A stretch of DNA of 55,460 nucleotides from Fictibacillus phosphorivorans (GTDB taxonomy: Bacteria; Bacillota; Bacilli; Bacillales; Fictibacillaceae): positions 1 through 55,460 of the forward strand of contig NZ_VDZU01000006.1 in NCBI RefSeq assembly GCF_007673525.1, given 5' to 3'. The position numbers were made by a program, and so were the translations under genes. The notes under the pieces are model-generated. The model searched no databases. It was not told the origin of the DNA and was given only the letters and a program-made list of their open reading frames with translations. Positions 1 through 8,395 of the stretch are shown here, in pieces; the first letter of the stretch is position 1, and every line of letters starts with the position of its first letter.

Positions 1-17
1 GGACGTCGCTAGGCAAT
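1..17 (+). rRNA. rrf: 5S rRNA, 3' end only (partial)
   Basis: The first bases (GGACGTCGCTAGGCA) match the conserved 3' tail of Bacillaceae 5S rRNA, which normally ends in a GAGTAGGACG..CGC..AGGC motif. A strong terminator follows within four bases, as expected at the end of an rrn operon. The body of the gene lies outside the window, and the exact last base is uncertain. Confidence 0.75.
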
Positions 18-20
18 GAG

Positions 21-51
21 GAAGATGGATGAGAATCCATCTTCTTTTTTT
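21..51 (+). terminator. Rho-independent terminator after the rrn operon
   Basis: A perfect 10-bp stem (GAAGATGGAT at 21-30 with ATCCATCTTC at 35-44) has a GAGA loop and is followed by a run of seven T. It directly follows the 5S tail and should end that operon. Confidence 0.9.
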
Positions 52-197
52 GTGTTTTAAAAAGAAATAAGGTGGTTTGGCGGCTGCCAAACTTTCTATT
101 ATGGATGTGGGGGAGGAAGGTCTCGGGGGTATAGAGCTTGGTTTGGGCAGAGAGCGGTTGTCGAGAGTCGAGAATTAGCGAAATGCCTTTATTTTTG

Positions 198-280
198 ATT
201 TTCGACTTAATTGAGGTTCGTTCCGACTTAATTTACTCTCATTTTGACTTAATTTTGTGCATTCAGACTTAATTAGACCA
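198..280. repeat. Array of GACTTAATT spaced 20-21 bp (four copies)
   Basis: GACTTAATT occurs at 204-212, 225-233, 246-254 and 266-274, giving start-to-start steps of 21, 21 and 20 bp. The sequence between copies is not conserved. It lies in the 52-788 stretch, which has no convincing gene. It belongs to the same formal class as the arrays at 531, 12,974 and 13,171, but uses a different word. Confidence 0.75.
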
Positions 281-530
281 GGGATATACCCCACTTCGTA
301 TGTTTTGAATATCAGTTTCAGCCGCGAAACCCTCCTACAACTCTTAAAATAGGAAGAAGATGGCCACAGCCATCTTCCAACACGCGATATTCTTCAGCAA
401 AAGCTCCAAAAATCCATTCAAAATCAATACTAGCAGCTGCTTTAACCCTCTTTGAAGCCAAAAACTCATCCAAACGGCCCTGATCTTCCCTCAGAAGCCC
501 CAAATGAGATCTCCTCATCAACCCAAAGCC

Positions 531-591
531 ACATAATTTCATGGTAATCCTTCATATATTCACGGATAAACCACATAATTTCACGGATAAA
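531..591. repeat. Second 21-bp-period array (CACGGATAA)
   Basis: CACGGATAA occurs at 561-569 and 582-590, and a degenerate copy (CATGGTAA) starts at 540, so all three steps are exactly 21 bp. The flanking word ACATAATTTC also recurs at 531 and 573. I see no gene, RNA or other structure in the rest of 591-788 apart from the ribosome binding site of the next gene. Confidence 0.65.
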
Positions 592-788
592 AATTTTTAT
601 CGAATTTTCGACAACGACAGCGAATAGCTAAAACTTAAAACGACGACAGTAACTAACATATAGATATCACAAGCACCTAACCAACATCACTCTACACACT
701 ACCAAAAAACAAACAAACCCCAACCCCATATCTCCAAGCAGTTTTATGCTAAACTAAAAGATAAAAAACAATGGGGAGGCCATATATC

Positions 789-1937
789 ATGAAGAATGTT
801 CATTTTGATACATCCAGCGTGCATGCAAGTGGTCATAATAGTGTTAAGTCGGTAAGTAAGATCAATCCGATCTATCAGACGTCAGCTTTTTCTTTTAATG
901 ATCTAGATGACTTAGAGGATTATTTTAGAGGAAAGAATGATTATTTATATACACGTATGAACAACCCGAATCAGAACGATTTTGCGAGTGGTGTGGCAAA
1001 CCTTGAACAAGCTCCTGCTGGTGTTGTAACTTCATCGGGTATGTCAGCCATTCTAGTGGGTATCTTAGCAGTCGTACAAGTCGGTGACCATATTCTAGCT
1101 TGTGATGATTTATACGGCGGAACCTACCAGCTTCTTTCTGATGACCTCAAAAGCTTTGGAATCGAAACCACATTCGTTTCATTCAAGGACCTAAATGAGG
1201 TTAAAAGAAATATCCGCAACAATACAAAGCTCATTTATTCAGAATCCATAACGAATCCTTTATTGCGTGTAGAGGATCTAGAGGGACTTGTTGCCCTTGC
1301 AAAAGAACATAATCTTAAGACGATGATCGATAATACTTTCGCTACACCTTATGCACTTCAGCCGTACACGAAAGGTGTCGATCTCGTTGTTCATAGTGCG
1401 ACGAAATATTTAAACGGCCATAGCGACGTGACAGCAGGTGTAGTAGTAGGTAGAGAGGAGTTAATCGCAAAGGCTCAATCAAAAATGATTCACCTTGGCT
1501 GTAATTTAGGACCGTTTGATGCGTGGTTAGCTTCTCGCGGCTTAAAAACATTAAGCGTGCGTATGGAGCGTCACATATCTAACGCCACTGAATTAGCGAA
1601 CCAGCTTAAACTGACTGATGGAATTAAAACCGTCTACTATCCAGAATACGTGAGTGAAAACGGAAATTCATCAATTGTTACGATTGAACTGGATGAGAAA
1701 AGCAACGTGCATACGTTCTTTAAATCATTGGATTGGGTACACATCGTTCCAACGCTTGCTGGTGTAGAGACGACGGTCTCATATCCACTCGGAACTTCTC
1801 ACCGTTCACTACCAGCTGAGACATGCGAAAAATTGGGGATTAATAAGAATGTGATCCGAATTTCTGTGGGGATTGAAAATATTGAGGATATCGTAACTGT
1901 TTTTAAAGAAGCTGCCAAAAAAGCCCTGTTACAATAG
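789..1937 (+). CDS. Trans-sulfuration PLP enzyme (cystathionine gamma-synthase/lyase family)
   Basis: This is a 382-residue PLP-dependent enzyme of the Cys/Met-metabolism fold type I family, acting in the cytoplasm on cystathionine- or homocysteine-type substrates. The cofactor-binding lysine is visible in SATKYLNGHSDV (Lys206). The YTRMNNPNQ segment and the C-terminal PLGTSHRS loop are also family hallmarks. Residues that separate gamma-synthase, beta- or gamma-lyase and methionine gamma-lyase cannot be read safely by eye, so the substrate is left open. An earlier ATG at 771 is in frame, but its next bases (GGGGAGG, 773-779) are the ribosome binding site for the ATG at 789, which I chose. 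The gene stands alone and its terminator overlaps the stop codon. Confidence 0.9.
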   Translation: MKNVHFDTSSVHASGHNSVKSVSKINPIYQTSAFSFNDLDDLEDYFRGKNDYLYTRMNNPNQNDFASGVANLEQAPAGVVTSSGMSAILVGILAVVQVGDHILACDDLYGGTYQLLSDDLKSFGIETTFVSFKDLNEVKRNIRNNTKLIYSESITNPLLRVEDLEGLVALAKEHNLKTMIDNTFATPYALQPYTKGVDLVVHSATKYLNGHSDVTAGVVVGREELIAKAQSKMIHLGCNLGPFDAWLASRGLKTLSVRMERHISNATELANQLKLTDGIKTVYYPEYVSENGNSSIVTIELDEKSNVHTFFKSLDWVHIVPTLAGVETTVSYPLGTSHRSLPAETCEKLGINKNVIRISVGIENIEDIVTVFKEAAKKALLQ

Positions 1938-1954
1938 GGCTTTTGGGCTTTTTA
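1919..1954 (+). terminator. Terminator of the PLP-enzyme gene
   Basis: The stem AAAAGCCCT (1919-1927) pairs with AGGGCTTTT (1936-1944), followed by a T-rich stretch. The hairpin begins inside the last codons of the gene, an economical overlap. Confidence 0.8.
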
Positions 1955-1970
1955 CTGTAATAAAAACGAA

Positions 1971-2021
1971 TTGTTTCTTTTTGTCGAAATGTGTTATGAT
2001 ACCTGAGTGAAAGCGCTTCAT
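1971..2021 (+). promoter_or_regulatory. Promoter plus cre-like catabolite box of the permease gene
   Basis: A sigma-A type promoter is visible: TTGTTT (1971-1976), an 18-bp spacer and TATGAT (1995-2000). TGAAAGCGCTTCA at 2008-2020 resembles the CcpA target cre (TGAAAGCGCTTTCA) but is one base short in its right half. Its position at the expected transcription start would fit repression by CcpA on preferred sugars. The regulatory role is inferred. Confidence 0.6.
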
Positions 2022-2046
2022 CATATACATCAAGGGAGGCATAAAA

Positions 2047-3426
2047 ATGAAGCCAAAACAAGAATTACATCGTGGGCTCGAAGAACGACATATCACACTT
2101 ATGTCACTCGGGGCCGCTATTGGAGTGGGCTTATTTTTAGGGTCAGCTTCAGCAATTGAAATGGCGGGGCCAGCAATTTTATTAGCATATGCATTAGGCG
2201 GATCTGTAATGTTTATCATTATGAGAGCGTTAGGTGAGATGGCCATTCATCAACCTGTTGCCGGATCTTTCAGCCGTTATGCTAAAAACTATATTGGACC
2301 ACTAGCCGGTTATTTAACAGGCTGGAACTACTGGTTCTTATGGATAGTTACATGTATGGCTGAGATTACAGCTGTAGGTATTTATATGAAGATGTGGTAC
2401 CCAGATGTACCTGTCTGGATTTGGGCACTATCAGCACTTGTGATTATGGCGAGCATCAACTTGCTTGCGATCAAAGCATATGGAGAGTTTGAATTCTGGT
2501 TTGCACTTATCAAAATCGTTGCTATCGTATTGATGATTATAACTGGTTTAGGCATGATACTCTTTGGTTTTGGTAACGGTGGAGTGGCAACAGGAATTAG
2601 TAACCTTTGGGAAAATGGCGGTTTCGCACCAAACGGCATACAGGGAATCCTCATGTCTATGCAGATGGTTATGTTTGCATTCTTAGGAATTGAGATGATC
2701 GGTGTTACAGCAGGTGAGGTAAAGAATCCTGAAAAATCTTTAGCAAGAGCTGTAAACTCTGTATTCTGGCGTATCCTAATTTTCTACGTAGGGGCATTAT
2801 TCGTTATCATGTCCATCTATCCGTGGGATCAAATCGGAACGCAAGGAAGTCCGTTCGTTCTTACATTTGAAAAAATCGGTATCGGACAAGCTGCTGGTAT
2901 CATTAACTTTGTCGTTCTAACTGCGGCATTATCAAGCTGTAACAGTGGAATTTTCAGTACAGGACGTATGCTTTTCAACCTGGCTGAACAAAAACAAGCA
3001 CCGGCTAAACTTCATAAAGTAAGTAAGACAGGTGTACCTTCTGTAGCTGTATTAGTTTCAGCTGGAGCACTTCTTATTGGAGTCGTGTTAAATTATCTTG
3101 TTCCTGAAAAAGTTTTCGTATGGGTAACAAGTATCTCAACATTCGGAGCGATATGGACATGGTCGATTATACTTCTGTCACAGCTTAAGTTCCGCAGAAG
3201 CTTAAGTGAAGAAGAAAAGAAAACACTGAAATTTAAAGTGCCATTCTTTCCGTATGGTTCATATATCGCATTAGCTATTCTAATATTTGTTGTAGGACTC
3301 ATGGCATACTTCCCAGATACACGTATCGCCTTGATCGTAGGGCCATGTTGGTTGATCTTACTAACAGCGATCTACTATTTAAAAGGGTTCAACAAGCGCC
3401 CTGAAAATAACGATAAAGTGGCATAA
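2047..3426 (+). CDS. Amino-acid permease (APC superfamily, AAT family)
   Basis: This 459-residue integral membrane protein has about 12 hydrophobic helices. It opens with the family signature LEERHITLMSLGAAIGVGLF, the substrate-binding first helix of amino-acid/proton symporters. Further hallmarks are GEMA in helix 2 and the E-M-I-G-V-T-AGE segment in the middle. Members in Bacillus transport proline, GABA, alanine, arginine or other amino acids, and the substrate cannot be told from sequence by eye. GGGAGG lies just upstream of the ATG. A cre-like box sits at the promoter, so carbon catabolite control is likely. No terminator is obvious before the tRNA genes; the 3427-3567 gap shows nothing else. 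Confidence 0.9.
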   Translation: MKPKQELHRGLEERHITLMSLGAAIGVGLFLGSASAIEMAGPAILLAYALGGSVMFIIMRALGEMAIHQPVAGSFSRYAKNYIGPLAGYLTGWNYWFLWIVTCMAEITAVGIYMKMWYPDVPVWIWALSALVIMASINLLAIKAYGEFEFWFALIKIVAIVLMIITGLGMILFGFGNGGVATGISNLWENGGFAPNGIQGILMSMQMVMFAFLGIEMIGVTAGEVKNPEKSLARAVNSVFWRILIFYVGALFVIMSIYPWDQIGTQGSPFVLTFEKIGIGQAAGIINFVVLTAALSSCNSGIFSTGRMLFNLAEQKQAPAKLHKVSKTGVPSVAVLVSAGALLIGVVLNYLVPEKVFVWVTSISTFGAIWTWSIILLSQLKFRRSLSEEEKKTLKFKVPFFPYGSYIALAILIFVVGLMAYFPDTRIALIVGPCWLILLTAIYYLKGFNKRPENNDKVA

Positions 3427-3567
3427 AATAGAGGGCACAGGAAATAAATAAAATTTCTTGTGCCTAATATTTTTAAAACACTTGCATCATACTAATAAAC
3501 GTGTTATATTAATAAATGTCCGAAACAAGTTGTTATCTAAACCAGAAAAAACAACATTTTATAACGT

Positions 3568-3637
<70 letters not shown>

Positions 3638-3644
<7 letters not shown>

Positions 3645-3736
3645 ATTAAATTTCATGAACTACGTCGAGTAAACGTCTAGCCATGAAATATCGGAAGTGC
3701 CCATTGGGTGCAACCAATTTTAATTTCATGAACTAC
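3638..3736. repeat. Duplicated tRNA 3'-end plus spacer (likely relic of a lost tRNA)
   Basis: The last bases of the tRNA-fMet gene and its following spacer (3638-3663, beginning GCAACCAATT) are repeated almost exactly at 3710-3736. The second copy is preceded by CCATTGGGT rather than by a tRNA body. This looks like the scar of a tRNA gene deleted between tRNA-fMet and tRNA-Asp, or of a local duplication. Confidence 0.6.
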
Positions 3737-3757
3737 ATCATCAATTACATACAAGCT

Positions 3758-3833
3758 GGACCCGTGGTGTAGTGGTTAACATGCCTGCCTGTCACGCAGG
3801 AGATCGCCGGTTCGACCCCGGTCGGGTCCGCCA
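3758..3833 (+). tRNA. tRNA-Asp (anticodon GTC)
   Basis: Complete 76-nt cloverleaf with encoded CCA. The anticodon stem-loop CCTGCCTGTCACGCAGG contains GTC. The T-arm GCCGGTTCGACCCCGGT and acceptor GGACCCG/CGGGTCC pair fully. Confidence 0.96.
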
Positions 3834-3842
3834 CTTATAAAA

Positions 3843-3867
3843 ACGAAACAAGGTTTCGTGTTTTTTT
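3843..3867 (+). terminator. Terminator of the tRNA cluster
   Basis: ACGAAAC (3843-3849) pairs with GTTTCGT (3853-3859) across an AAG loop. A T-run begins at 3861. It sits immediately after tRNA-Asp. Confidence 0.75.
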
Positions 3868-3904
3868 ATGTCTAAAAGTAAGTTAAACTAATATACAACT
3901 GTCA

Positions 3905-3940
3905 CCTTAGGAGTTTTATTATAATCCTAAGGCTTTTTTA
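3905..3940 (+). terminator. Second terminator-like hairpin downstream of the tRNAs
   Basis: CCTTAGGA (3905-3912) pairs with TCCTAAGG (3925-3932) over a 12-nt loop, followed by CTTTTTT. It is probably a back-up terminator. Confidence 0.65.
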
Positions 3941-3986
3941 TAATTTGAATTGTCTTTAAATTTATTCTTAGCTGTTTTTTTGAGCT

Positions 3987-4241
3987 GTTGATTTCCGCTC
4001 CAGGTGCTTCGCTTTCCGCGGGGCAGGCGGTGAGCCACATTCCTAATGTTTCACATTTAAGTGTCTCACCTGTCTAGTTGCAGTGGCTAGCCCCTCGAGG
4101 TCAAAAGTTAAACGGTCCAGAAGGCAAATTACGCCTTCCTAGCCCATTCACCTTTTGCTGGTCGGGGCTGAACGAGCCACTTCCACTTTTCGGACTGCCC
4201 ACCTGTCCCACAGGAGTCTCGCACCTTGCACTCCAATCAAC
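3987..4241 (-). repeat. Dispersed ~128-bp palindromic repeat, copy 1, interrupted by another repeat
   Basis: The ends are GTTGATTT (3987) and AATCAAC (4235-4241). Relative to copies 2 and 3 this copy is reversed. It is about 125 bp longer because a different block (about 4074-4196, beginning TCTAGTTGCAGTGGCTAG) splits it after GTCTCACCTG. The inserted block resembles another widespread Bacillaceae intergenic repeat (from memory). No coding sequence is supported in 3868-4329. Confidence 0.8.
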
Positions 4242-4329
4242 TTAATCATTGAAGTCTTTTTGAAAAAAGCTAACAGCAATTATCTATTTAGAAAACAAAC
4301 TAAAATAAAGACCAGAGAGGAGCACATCC

Positions 4330-5328
4330 ATGATTAAAGATGAATTTGAATGGATCAACAGCATCACGCCTGGGCACTTTTTTCAAAAAGAGGTGGTTCA
4401 AGGCATTGGTGATGACGCTGCTCTTTGGTCGGTGAACGAAGAGATGGATCAAATCGTTTGTGTGGATACCATGGTAGAAGGCGTTCATTTTACGAAGAAT
4501 ACCTTATCTCCTTATCAAACGGGATTTAAAGCACTTGCTGTGAACGTCAGTGATATTGCGGCGATGGGTGGTATTCCTCAGTTCTATCTCGTCTCGATCG
4601 CGATTCCACCTGAATGGTCGGAGGATGAACTGCAAAAGATCTATCGAGGCATGGGCGAACTCGCAACGGAATACAAAATAGATCTTATGGGCGGCGATAC
4701 CGTTTCTACAAAAGGGCCGTTAGTATTATCCGTGACGGTTATTGGAAAAGTAGAAAAAGGAAGATCTTTATTAAGAAGTAACGCTAAACCTGGAGACTCC
4801 GTATTTTTAACAGGAACAACGGGAGAATCAGCAGCAGGGCTCTCTGTTTTGCTAGAAAAAACAAGACATGCTGTTTTCACGGCAAAAGAAGAAAAATGGA
4901 TAAGTCAGCATCAGATGCCCATTCCTCATATCCAGCATGGAAGAATTCTCGCAGGAAGCGGTTTTCGAATATCCTTGAACGATGTCAGTGACGGAGTGGC
5001 GAGCGAATTGAATGAGATCGCTGAAGCGAGTAACGTTTCCATTCATATAGAAAGAAACAGTCTGCCTGTTAGTGAGTCCTTAAGAGATTTATCAGAGGCG
5101 GACGTGCTCAACCATCAGTTGTTTGGTGGAGAGGACTATGTGCTGGTTGGGACGGCGTCAGAAGAAGATTTTAAGGTGCTATCAGATACATTCAAACAAC
5201 ACAGGCTGCTGCTTTATGAAATCGGTAAAGTTGGAGAAGCTGGTAAGGCTGAGGTCTATCTTCACAAACAGGACGAGAAGCCTGAAGTTCTCACGAAAAA
5301 AGGATTTAATCATTTTAGGGAAAGGTAA
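4330..5328 (+). CDS. thiL: Thiamine-monophosphate kinase
   Basis: ThiL phosphorylates thiamine monophosphate to the active cofactor thiamine diphosphate, the last step of thiamine biosynthesis, in the cytosol. The 332-residue length and the N-terminal GIGDDAALW motif, with the following VDTMVEGVHF segment, are typical of this member of the PurM/SelD-like kinase fold. NVSDIAAMGG and GGDTVS supply the metal- and ATP-binding acidic residues. A good ribosome binding site (GAGGAG) precedes the ATG. It is the first gene of an operon with tsaE, tsaB, rimI and tsaD, the same order as in B. subtilis. It shares no obvious pathway with the t6A genes. No clear promoter was found between the repeat at 4241 and the start. 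Confidence 0.95.
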   Translation: MIKDEFEWINSITPGHFFQKEVVQGIGDDAALWSVNEEMDQIVCVDTMVEGVHFTKNTLSPYQTGFKALAVNVSDIAAMGGIPQFYLVSIAIPPEWSEDELQKIYRGMGELATEYKIDLMGGDTVSTKGPLVLSVTVIGKVEKGRSLLRSNAKPGDSVFLTGTTGESAAGLSVLLEKTRHAVFTAKEEKWISQHQMPIPHIQHGRILAGSGFRISLNDVSDGVASELNEIAEASNVSIHIERNSLPVSESLRDLSEADVLNHQLFGGEDYVLVGTASEEDFKVLSDTFKQHRLLLYEIGKVGEAGKAEVYLHKQDEKPEVLTKKGFNHFRER

Positions 5329-5337
5329 GGGGAAGTC

Positions 5338-5790
5338 ATGAGTACTTATCAATACGAAACAAAGTCAGCGGAAGAAACGATGTCTTTTGCCGAAAAGCTG
5401 GGCTCTATTCTTCAAAAAGGAGATGTACTCACACTGGCTGGAGATCTTGGAGCTGGAAAGACGACTTTTACAAAAGGGCTCGCAAAAGGGCTCGGAGTGA
5501 CCCGTACAGTGAACTCTCCTACTTTTACCATCATTAAAGAATATAGTGGTCGATTACCGCTTTATCATATGGACGTGTACCGGTTAGAAGACTCTGACGA
5601 AGATCTAGGATTTGAAGAGTACTTTTCAGGTGATGGCGTCTGTGTGGTCGAGTGGGCCGTATTTATTGAAGATTATTTACCAGAGGAAAGACTTGAACTC
5701 GTTATCTCACACAAAGGCGACGATAAGCGGGAGATTCAATTAAAACCTATCGGAAGCAGATACGAAGAACGCGTTAAGGAGATTATGTAA
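5338..5790 (+). CDS. tsaE: tRNA t6A37 biosynthesis ATPase TsaE
   Basis: TsaE is the small ATPase that works with TsaB and TsaD to place threonylcarbamoyl on A37 of ANN-decoding tRNAs. The 150-residue protein shows Walker A GDLGAGKTTF, followed by the conserved VNSPTFTI and the YHMDVYRL segment. VEWAVFIEDYLP corresponds to the usual VEWPE region. The ATG has AAGGGGAAG in front of it, nine bases after thiL. The stop codon overlaps the start of tsaB by one base, indicating translational coupling. Nothing is unusual in length or motifs. Confidence 0.95.
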   Translation: MSTYQYETKSAEETMSFAEKLGSILQKGDVLTLAGDLGAGKTTFTKGLAKGLGVTRTVNSPTFTIIKEYSGRLPLYHMDVYRLEDSDEDLGFEEYFSGDGVCVVEWAVFIEDYLPEERLELVISHKGDDKREIQLKPIGSRYEERVKEIM

Positions 5791-6485
5791 TGAAAGTTCT
5801 TGCAATAGATACATCCAATCTTGTGATGGGGATCTCAGTATTGGATGAAGGAAAAGTGCTCGGTGAGTATATTACGAACTTAAAAAAGAATCATTCGATA
5901 CGAGTGATGCCTGCGATTGAAGAAGTATTAAAAGAGACCGGGGTAAAGCCTGCAGATCTTGATCGCATCGTGGTTGCCAAAGGCCCAGGATCATACACAG
6001 GTGTCAGAATCGGTGTAACGATCGCAAAGACACTTGCGTGGACGCTAAAAAAAGAACTCGTTGGGATCTCGAGCTTGGAAGTACTTGCTCAGAGCGGGAA
6101 ATACTTTGAGGGCTATACCATTCCGTTGTTCGATGCGCGCCGCACACAGCTATTTACGGGGCTTTACGGAAGAAATGAATCAGGAGAGTATCAAAATCTT
6201 TGGGAAGACCAAATCATCTTATTAAAAGATTGGTTGGAAAAACTTCAAACGCTAGATAAAAAGATATTATTTGTAGGCAGCGATTTGGCCCTGCACCAAG
6301 AGACGATTCAGAACGTGTTAGGCGACCAAGCTGTTTTTGGACAAGTATCTGATCACAATCCGCGTCCAAGCGAACTCGGGCGTATCGGTATGACAAGCGA
6401 ACCGGTTGATATCCATTCGTTTACACCAAGCTATCTTCAGTTGGCAGAAGCAGAAGTGAACTGGCTGAAGTCACAGGGGAAGTAG
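5790..6485 (+). CDS. tsaB: tRNA t6A37 biosynthesis protein TsaB
   Basis: TsaB is the non-catalytic ASKHA-fold partner of TsaD in t6A synthesis. The protein has 231 residues and starts with the phosphate-1-like loop LAIDTSN. It contains the conserved KGPGSYTGVRIG segment and a FDARR motif in the middle. The start ATG overlaps the tsaE stop (TAATG). Bacterial TsaB keeps the fold of TsaD but lacks its metal site, as seen here: there is no HxxxH motif. It is followed by rimI after ten bases. Confidence 0.95.
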   Translation: MKVLAIDTSNLVMGISVLDEGKVLGEYITNLKKNHSIRVMPAIEEVLKETGVKPADLDRIVVAKGPGSYTGVRIGVTIAKTLAWTLKKELVGISSLEVLAQSGKYFEGYTIPLFDARRTQLFTGLYGRNESGEYQNLWEDQIILLKDWLEKLQTLDKKILFVGSDLALHQETIQNVLGDQAVFGQVSDHNPRPSELGRIGMTSEPVDIHSFTPSYLQLAEAEVNWLKSQGK

Positions 6486-6495
6486 GGTAGATCTG

Positions 6496-6945
6496 ATGGG
6501 AGAGCCTTATACATTCAGACTGGCAAAAGTAAGCGATATAGATGATATCCTCGGGATCGAGCAAGCGTCGTTTGCTGTTCCATGGTCAAGAGAAGCTTTT
6601 TATAGAGAAATCGTTGAGAACCAATTCGCTCATTACCTCGTCATCGAAGATTCCTTTCAACCGGTCGGTTATTGCGGCATCTGGCTCGTTATGGACGAGG
6701 CACATGTTACGAACATCGCGATCCTTCCTTCTTATAGAGGAAGAAAGCTAGGGGAGATGCTCATGAGAGAAGCGATCAAACTCGCGAAGATGCACGGCGC
6801 TGTATCGATGACGCTAGAGGCACGCGTGAGTAATCATGTTGCACAGAATTTATATAAAAAACTAGGATTTGAAGCAGGCGGTATCCGGAAAAACTATTAT
6901 AGCGATAATGGTGAAGATGCTTTAGTAATGTGGGTGGAATTATGA
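6496..6945 (+). CDS. rimI: Ribosomal-protein-alanine N-acetyltransferase RimI
   Basis: This 149-residue GNAT-family acetyltransferase acetylates the N-terminal alanine of ribosomal protein S18 in known members. The acetyl-CoA binding motif appears as LPSYRGRKLGEML. The family segments ARVSNHVAQNLYKKLGF and RKNYYSDNGEDALVM at the C-terminus follow. It sits between tsaB and tsaD, a common arrangement, and its stop overlaps the chosen tsaD start as ATGA. Confidence 0.93.
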   Translation: MGEPYTFRLAKVSDIDDILGIEQASFAVPWSREAFYREIVENQFAHYLVIEDSFQPVGYCGIWLVMDEAHVTNIAILPSYRGRKLGEMLMREAIKLAKMHGAVSMTLEARVSNHVAQNLYKKLGFEAGGIRKNYYSDNGEDALVMWVEL

Positions 6946-7958
6946 TAAAAGATGAATTGATATTAGCGATAGAAACAAGCTGTGATGAGACAGCAGTTGC
7001 GATTGTGAAGAACGGTACAGAACTGCTGGCAAACGTTGTCGCGTCACAGATTGAGAGTCATAAGCGTTTTGGCGGAGTTGTCCCTGAGGTGGCGTCACGC
7101 CATCATGTTGAGGAAATTACGGTCGTGATTGAAGAAGCATTGAATCAAGCGGGGTTAGAGCCAGGAAATCTCACGGCGGTTGCTGTAACAGAAGGTCCTG
7201 GACTCGTCGGAGCATTATTAATCGGAGTTAATGCAGCGAAAGCATTTGCCTTTGCACACAGCCTACCGCTCGTTCCTGTGCATCATATCGCAGGACATAT
7301 TTACGCAAACCGACTTGTAAAAGAAATGACGTTTCCACTGTTGTCTCTTATCGTCTCAGGCGGGCATACAGAGCTTGTCCTGATGGAGGAGCACGGCACG
7401 TTTAAAGTGATCGGTGAAACAAGAGATGATGCAGCTGGGGAAGCGTACGATAAAGTCGCGCGAACGCTTAACATGCCATACCCAGGCGGCCCTCATATCG
7501 ATAAGCTAGCACAAGAGGGAGAAGCGAACATTGACCTGCCTCGCGCTTGGCTAGAGCCTAACTCGCTTGATTTCAGCTTCAGCGGCTTGAAATCTGCCGT
7601 GATCAACACGGTTCATAATGCAACACAGCGGGGAGAAGTGATCAAGCCAGAAGATCTAGCAGCGAGTTTCCAAGCAAGTGTTGTGGATGTACTTGTGGAA
7701 AAAACATACCGTGCCGCAGAGCAGTATAACGTAAAGCAAGTCCTTTTAGCCGGAGGAGTAGCGGCGAACAAAGGACTTCGTCATATGTTAGAAAACCGTT
7801 TTAATGGAACAAAGTATGACCTCGTTATTCCTCCTCTCCACTTATGCACAGATAATGCAGCCATGATTGGAGCTGCAGGAAGTGTGGCGTACCAAAAAGG
7901 AACGCGTGGAGATATGGCATTAAACGGTGTACCAGGGTTAGATTTAGAAGCGCAATAA
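6942..7958 (+). CDS. tsaD: tRNA t6A37 threonylcarbamoyltransferase TsaD
   Basis: TsaD transfers threonylcarbamoyl from its adenylate to A37 of tRNA. The 338-residue protein carries AIETSCDETA at the start, the metal-binding HHIAGHIYANR, SGGHTEL and the conserved FSFSGLKSAV. The C-terminal part has LAGGVAANKGLR and CTDNAAMI. An in-frame ATG exists at 6930. I prefer 6942 because it forms the coupling ATGA with the rimI stop and has GGTGG five bases upstream. It closes the operon; a strong terminator and then a DnaA-box cluster follow. Confidence 0.96.
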   Translation: MIKDELILAIETSCDETAVAIVKNGTELLANVVASQIESHKRFGGVVPEVASRHHVEEITVVIEEALNQAGLEPGNLTAVAVTEGPGLVGALLIGVNAAKAFAFAHSLPLVPVHHIAGHIYANRLVKEMTFPLLSLIVSGGHTELVLMEEHGTFKVIGETRDDAAGEAYDKVARTLNMPYPGGPHIDKLAQEGEANIDLPRAWLEPNSLDFSFSGLKSAVINTVHNATQRGEVIKPEDLAASFQASVVDVLVEKTYRAAEQYNVKQVLLAGGVAANKGLRHMLENRFNGTKYDLVIPPLHLCTDNAAMIGAAGSVAYQKGTRGDMALNGVPGLDLEAQ

Positions 7959-7960
7959 TG

Positions 7961-8000
7961 AAAAAGCTCTTTTCCTTTTATAAGGAGAAGAGCTTTTTTT
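7961..8000 (+). terminator. Terminator of the thiL-tsaD operon
   Basis: A long stem, AAAAAGCTCTTTTCC (7961-7975) with GGAGAAGAGCTTTTTTT (7984-8000), lies directly after the tsaD stop. Confidence 0.92.
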
Positions 8001-8037
8001 GATATCGACGTAATTCGACACAAAAACCCTTCATTTT

Positions 8038-8206
8038 TGTGGAAAAGTTATACACAGGTTTGTGGATAATGTGGACAATGCTTTTGAAACATTTGAAATA
8101 AAGGGTTTGTATTATACACAATTCACATCATGTATACACATGTTCGTGTGGATAAAGTGGATAAGTCGTCAAAAAGTGCAAAATCCACAGGTTGATCTGT
8201 GGATAA
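8038..8206. promoter_or_regulatory. DnaA-box cluster between tsaD and the ABC-F gene
   Basis: Perfect DnaA boxes (TTATCCACA, read on the minus strand as TGTGGATAA) lie at 8061-8069, 8147-8155 and 8198-8206. One-mismatch boxes lie at 8038-8046, 8048-8056, 8070-8078, 8112-8120 and 8156-8164. That makes at least eight in 170 bp. There is no gene here. From memory, B. subtilis has a DnaA-binding cluster in the equivalent gcp (tsaD)-ydiF interval, thought to tune initiation by titrating DnaA. The remaining 8207-8345 shows nothing I can name. Confidence 0.8.
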
Positions 8207-8349
8207 GAATGATTATTCGAAAATTTCACTGGGTGTTTTTTTAAGTATATGAAGATACTTGTGTGTAACGTTGGGGAAGAAGTGCGTAAGTGATGTCGAA
8301 ACGTGCGCAGCGAATGAAATGATGTGTGGAGAAGTGCAAAAGTAAAACA

Positions 8350-8391
8350 AAAAAGCTGACATCCCTACAAAAAAGTAAGGATAACAGCTTT
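8350..8391 (-). terminator. Terminator of the ABC-F gene
   Basis: Read on the minus strand, AAGCTG..ATCC..TAC pairs with GTA.GGAT..CAGCTT around a T-rich loop, and a T-run (plus-strand A-run before 8353) follows. It lies just beyond the ABC-F stop. Confidence 0.75.
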
Positions 8392-8395
8392 CAAC

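Noticed and set aside
318..542. 74-codon minus-strand open frame (starts MKLCGFGLMRRSHLG)
   Set aside because: No ribosome binding site, the start lies in a 21-bp-period repeat, and it has no recognisable domain. The phrase RRSHLGLLRE resembles translations of dispersed Bacillaceae intergenic repeats. Not supported as a gene.
4155..4337. 60-codon plus-strand frame
   Set aside because: Lies within the nested dispersed repeats and runs into thiL; no coding features.
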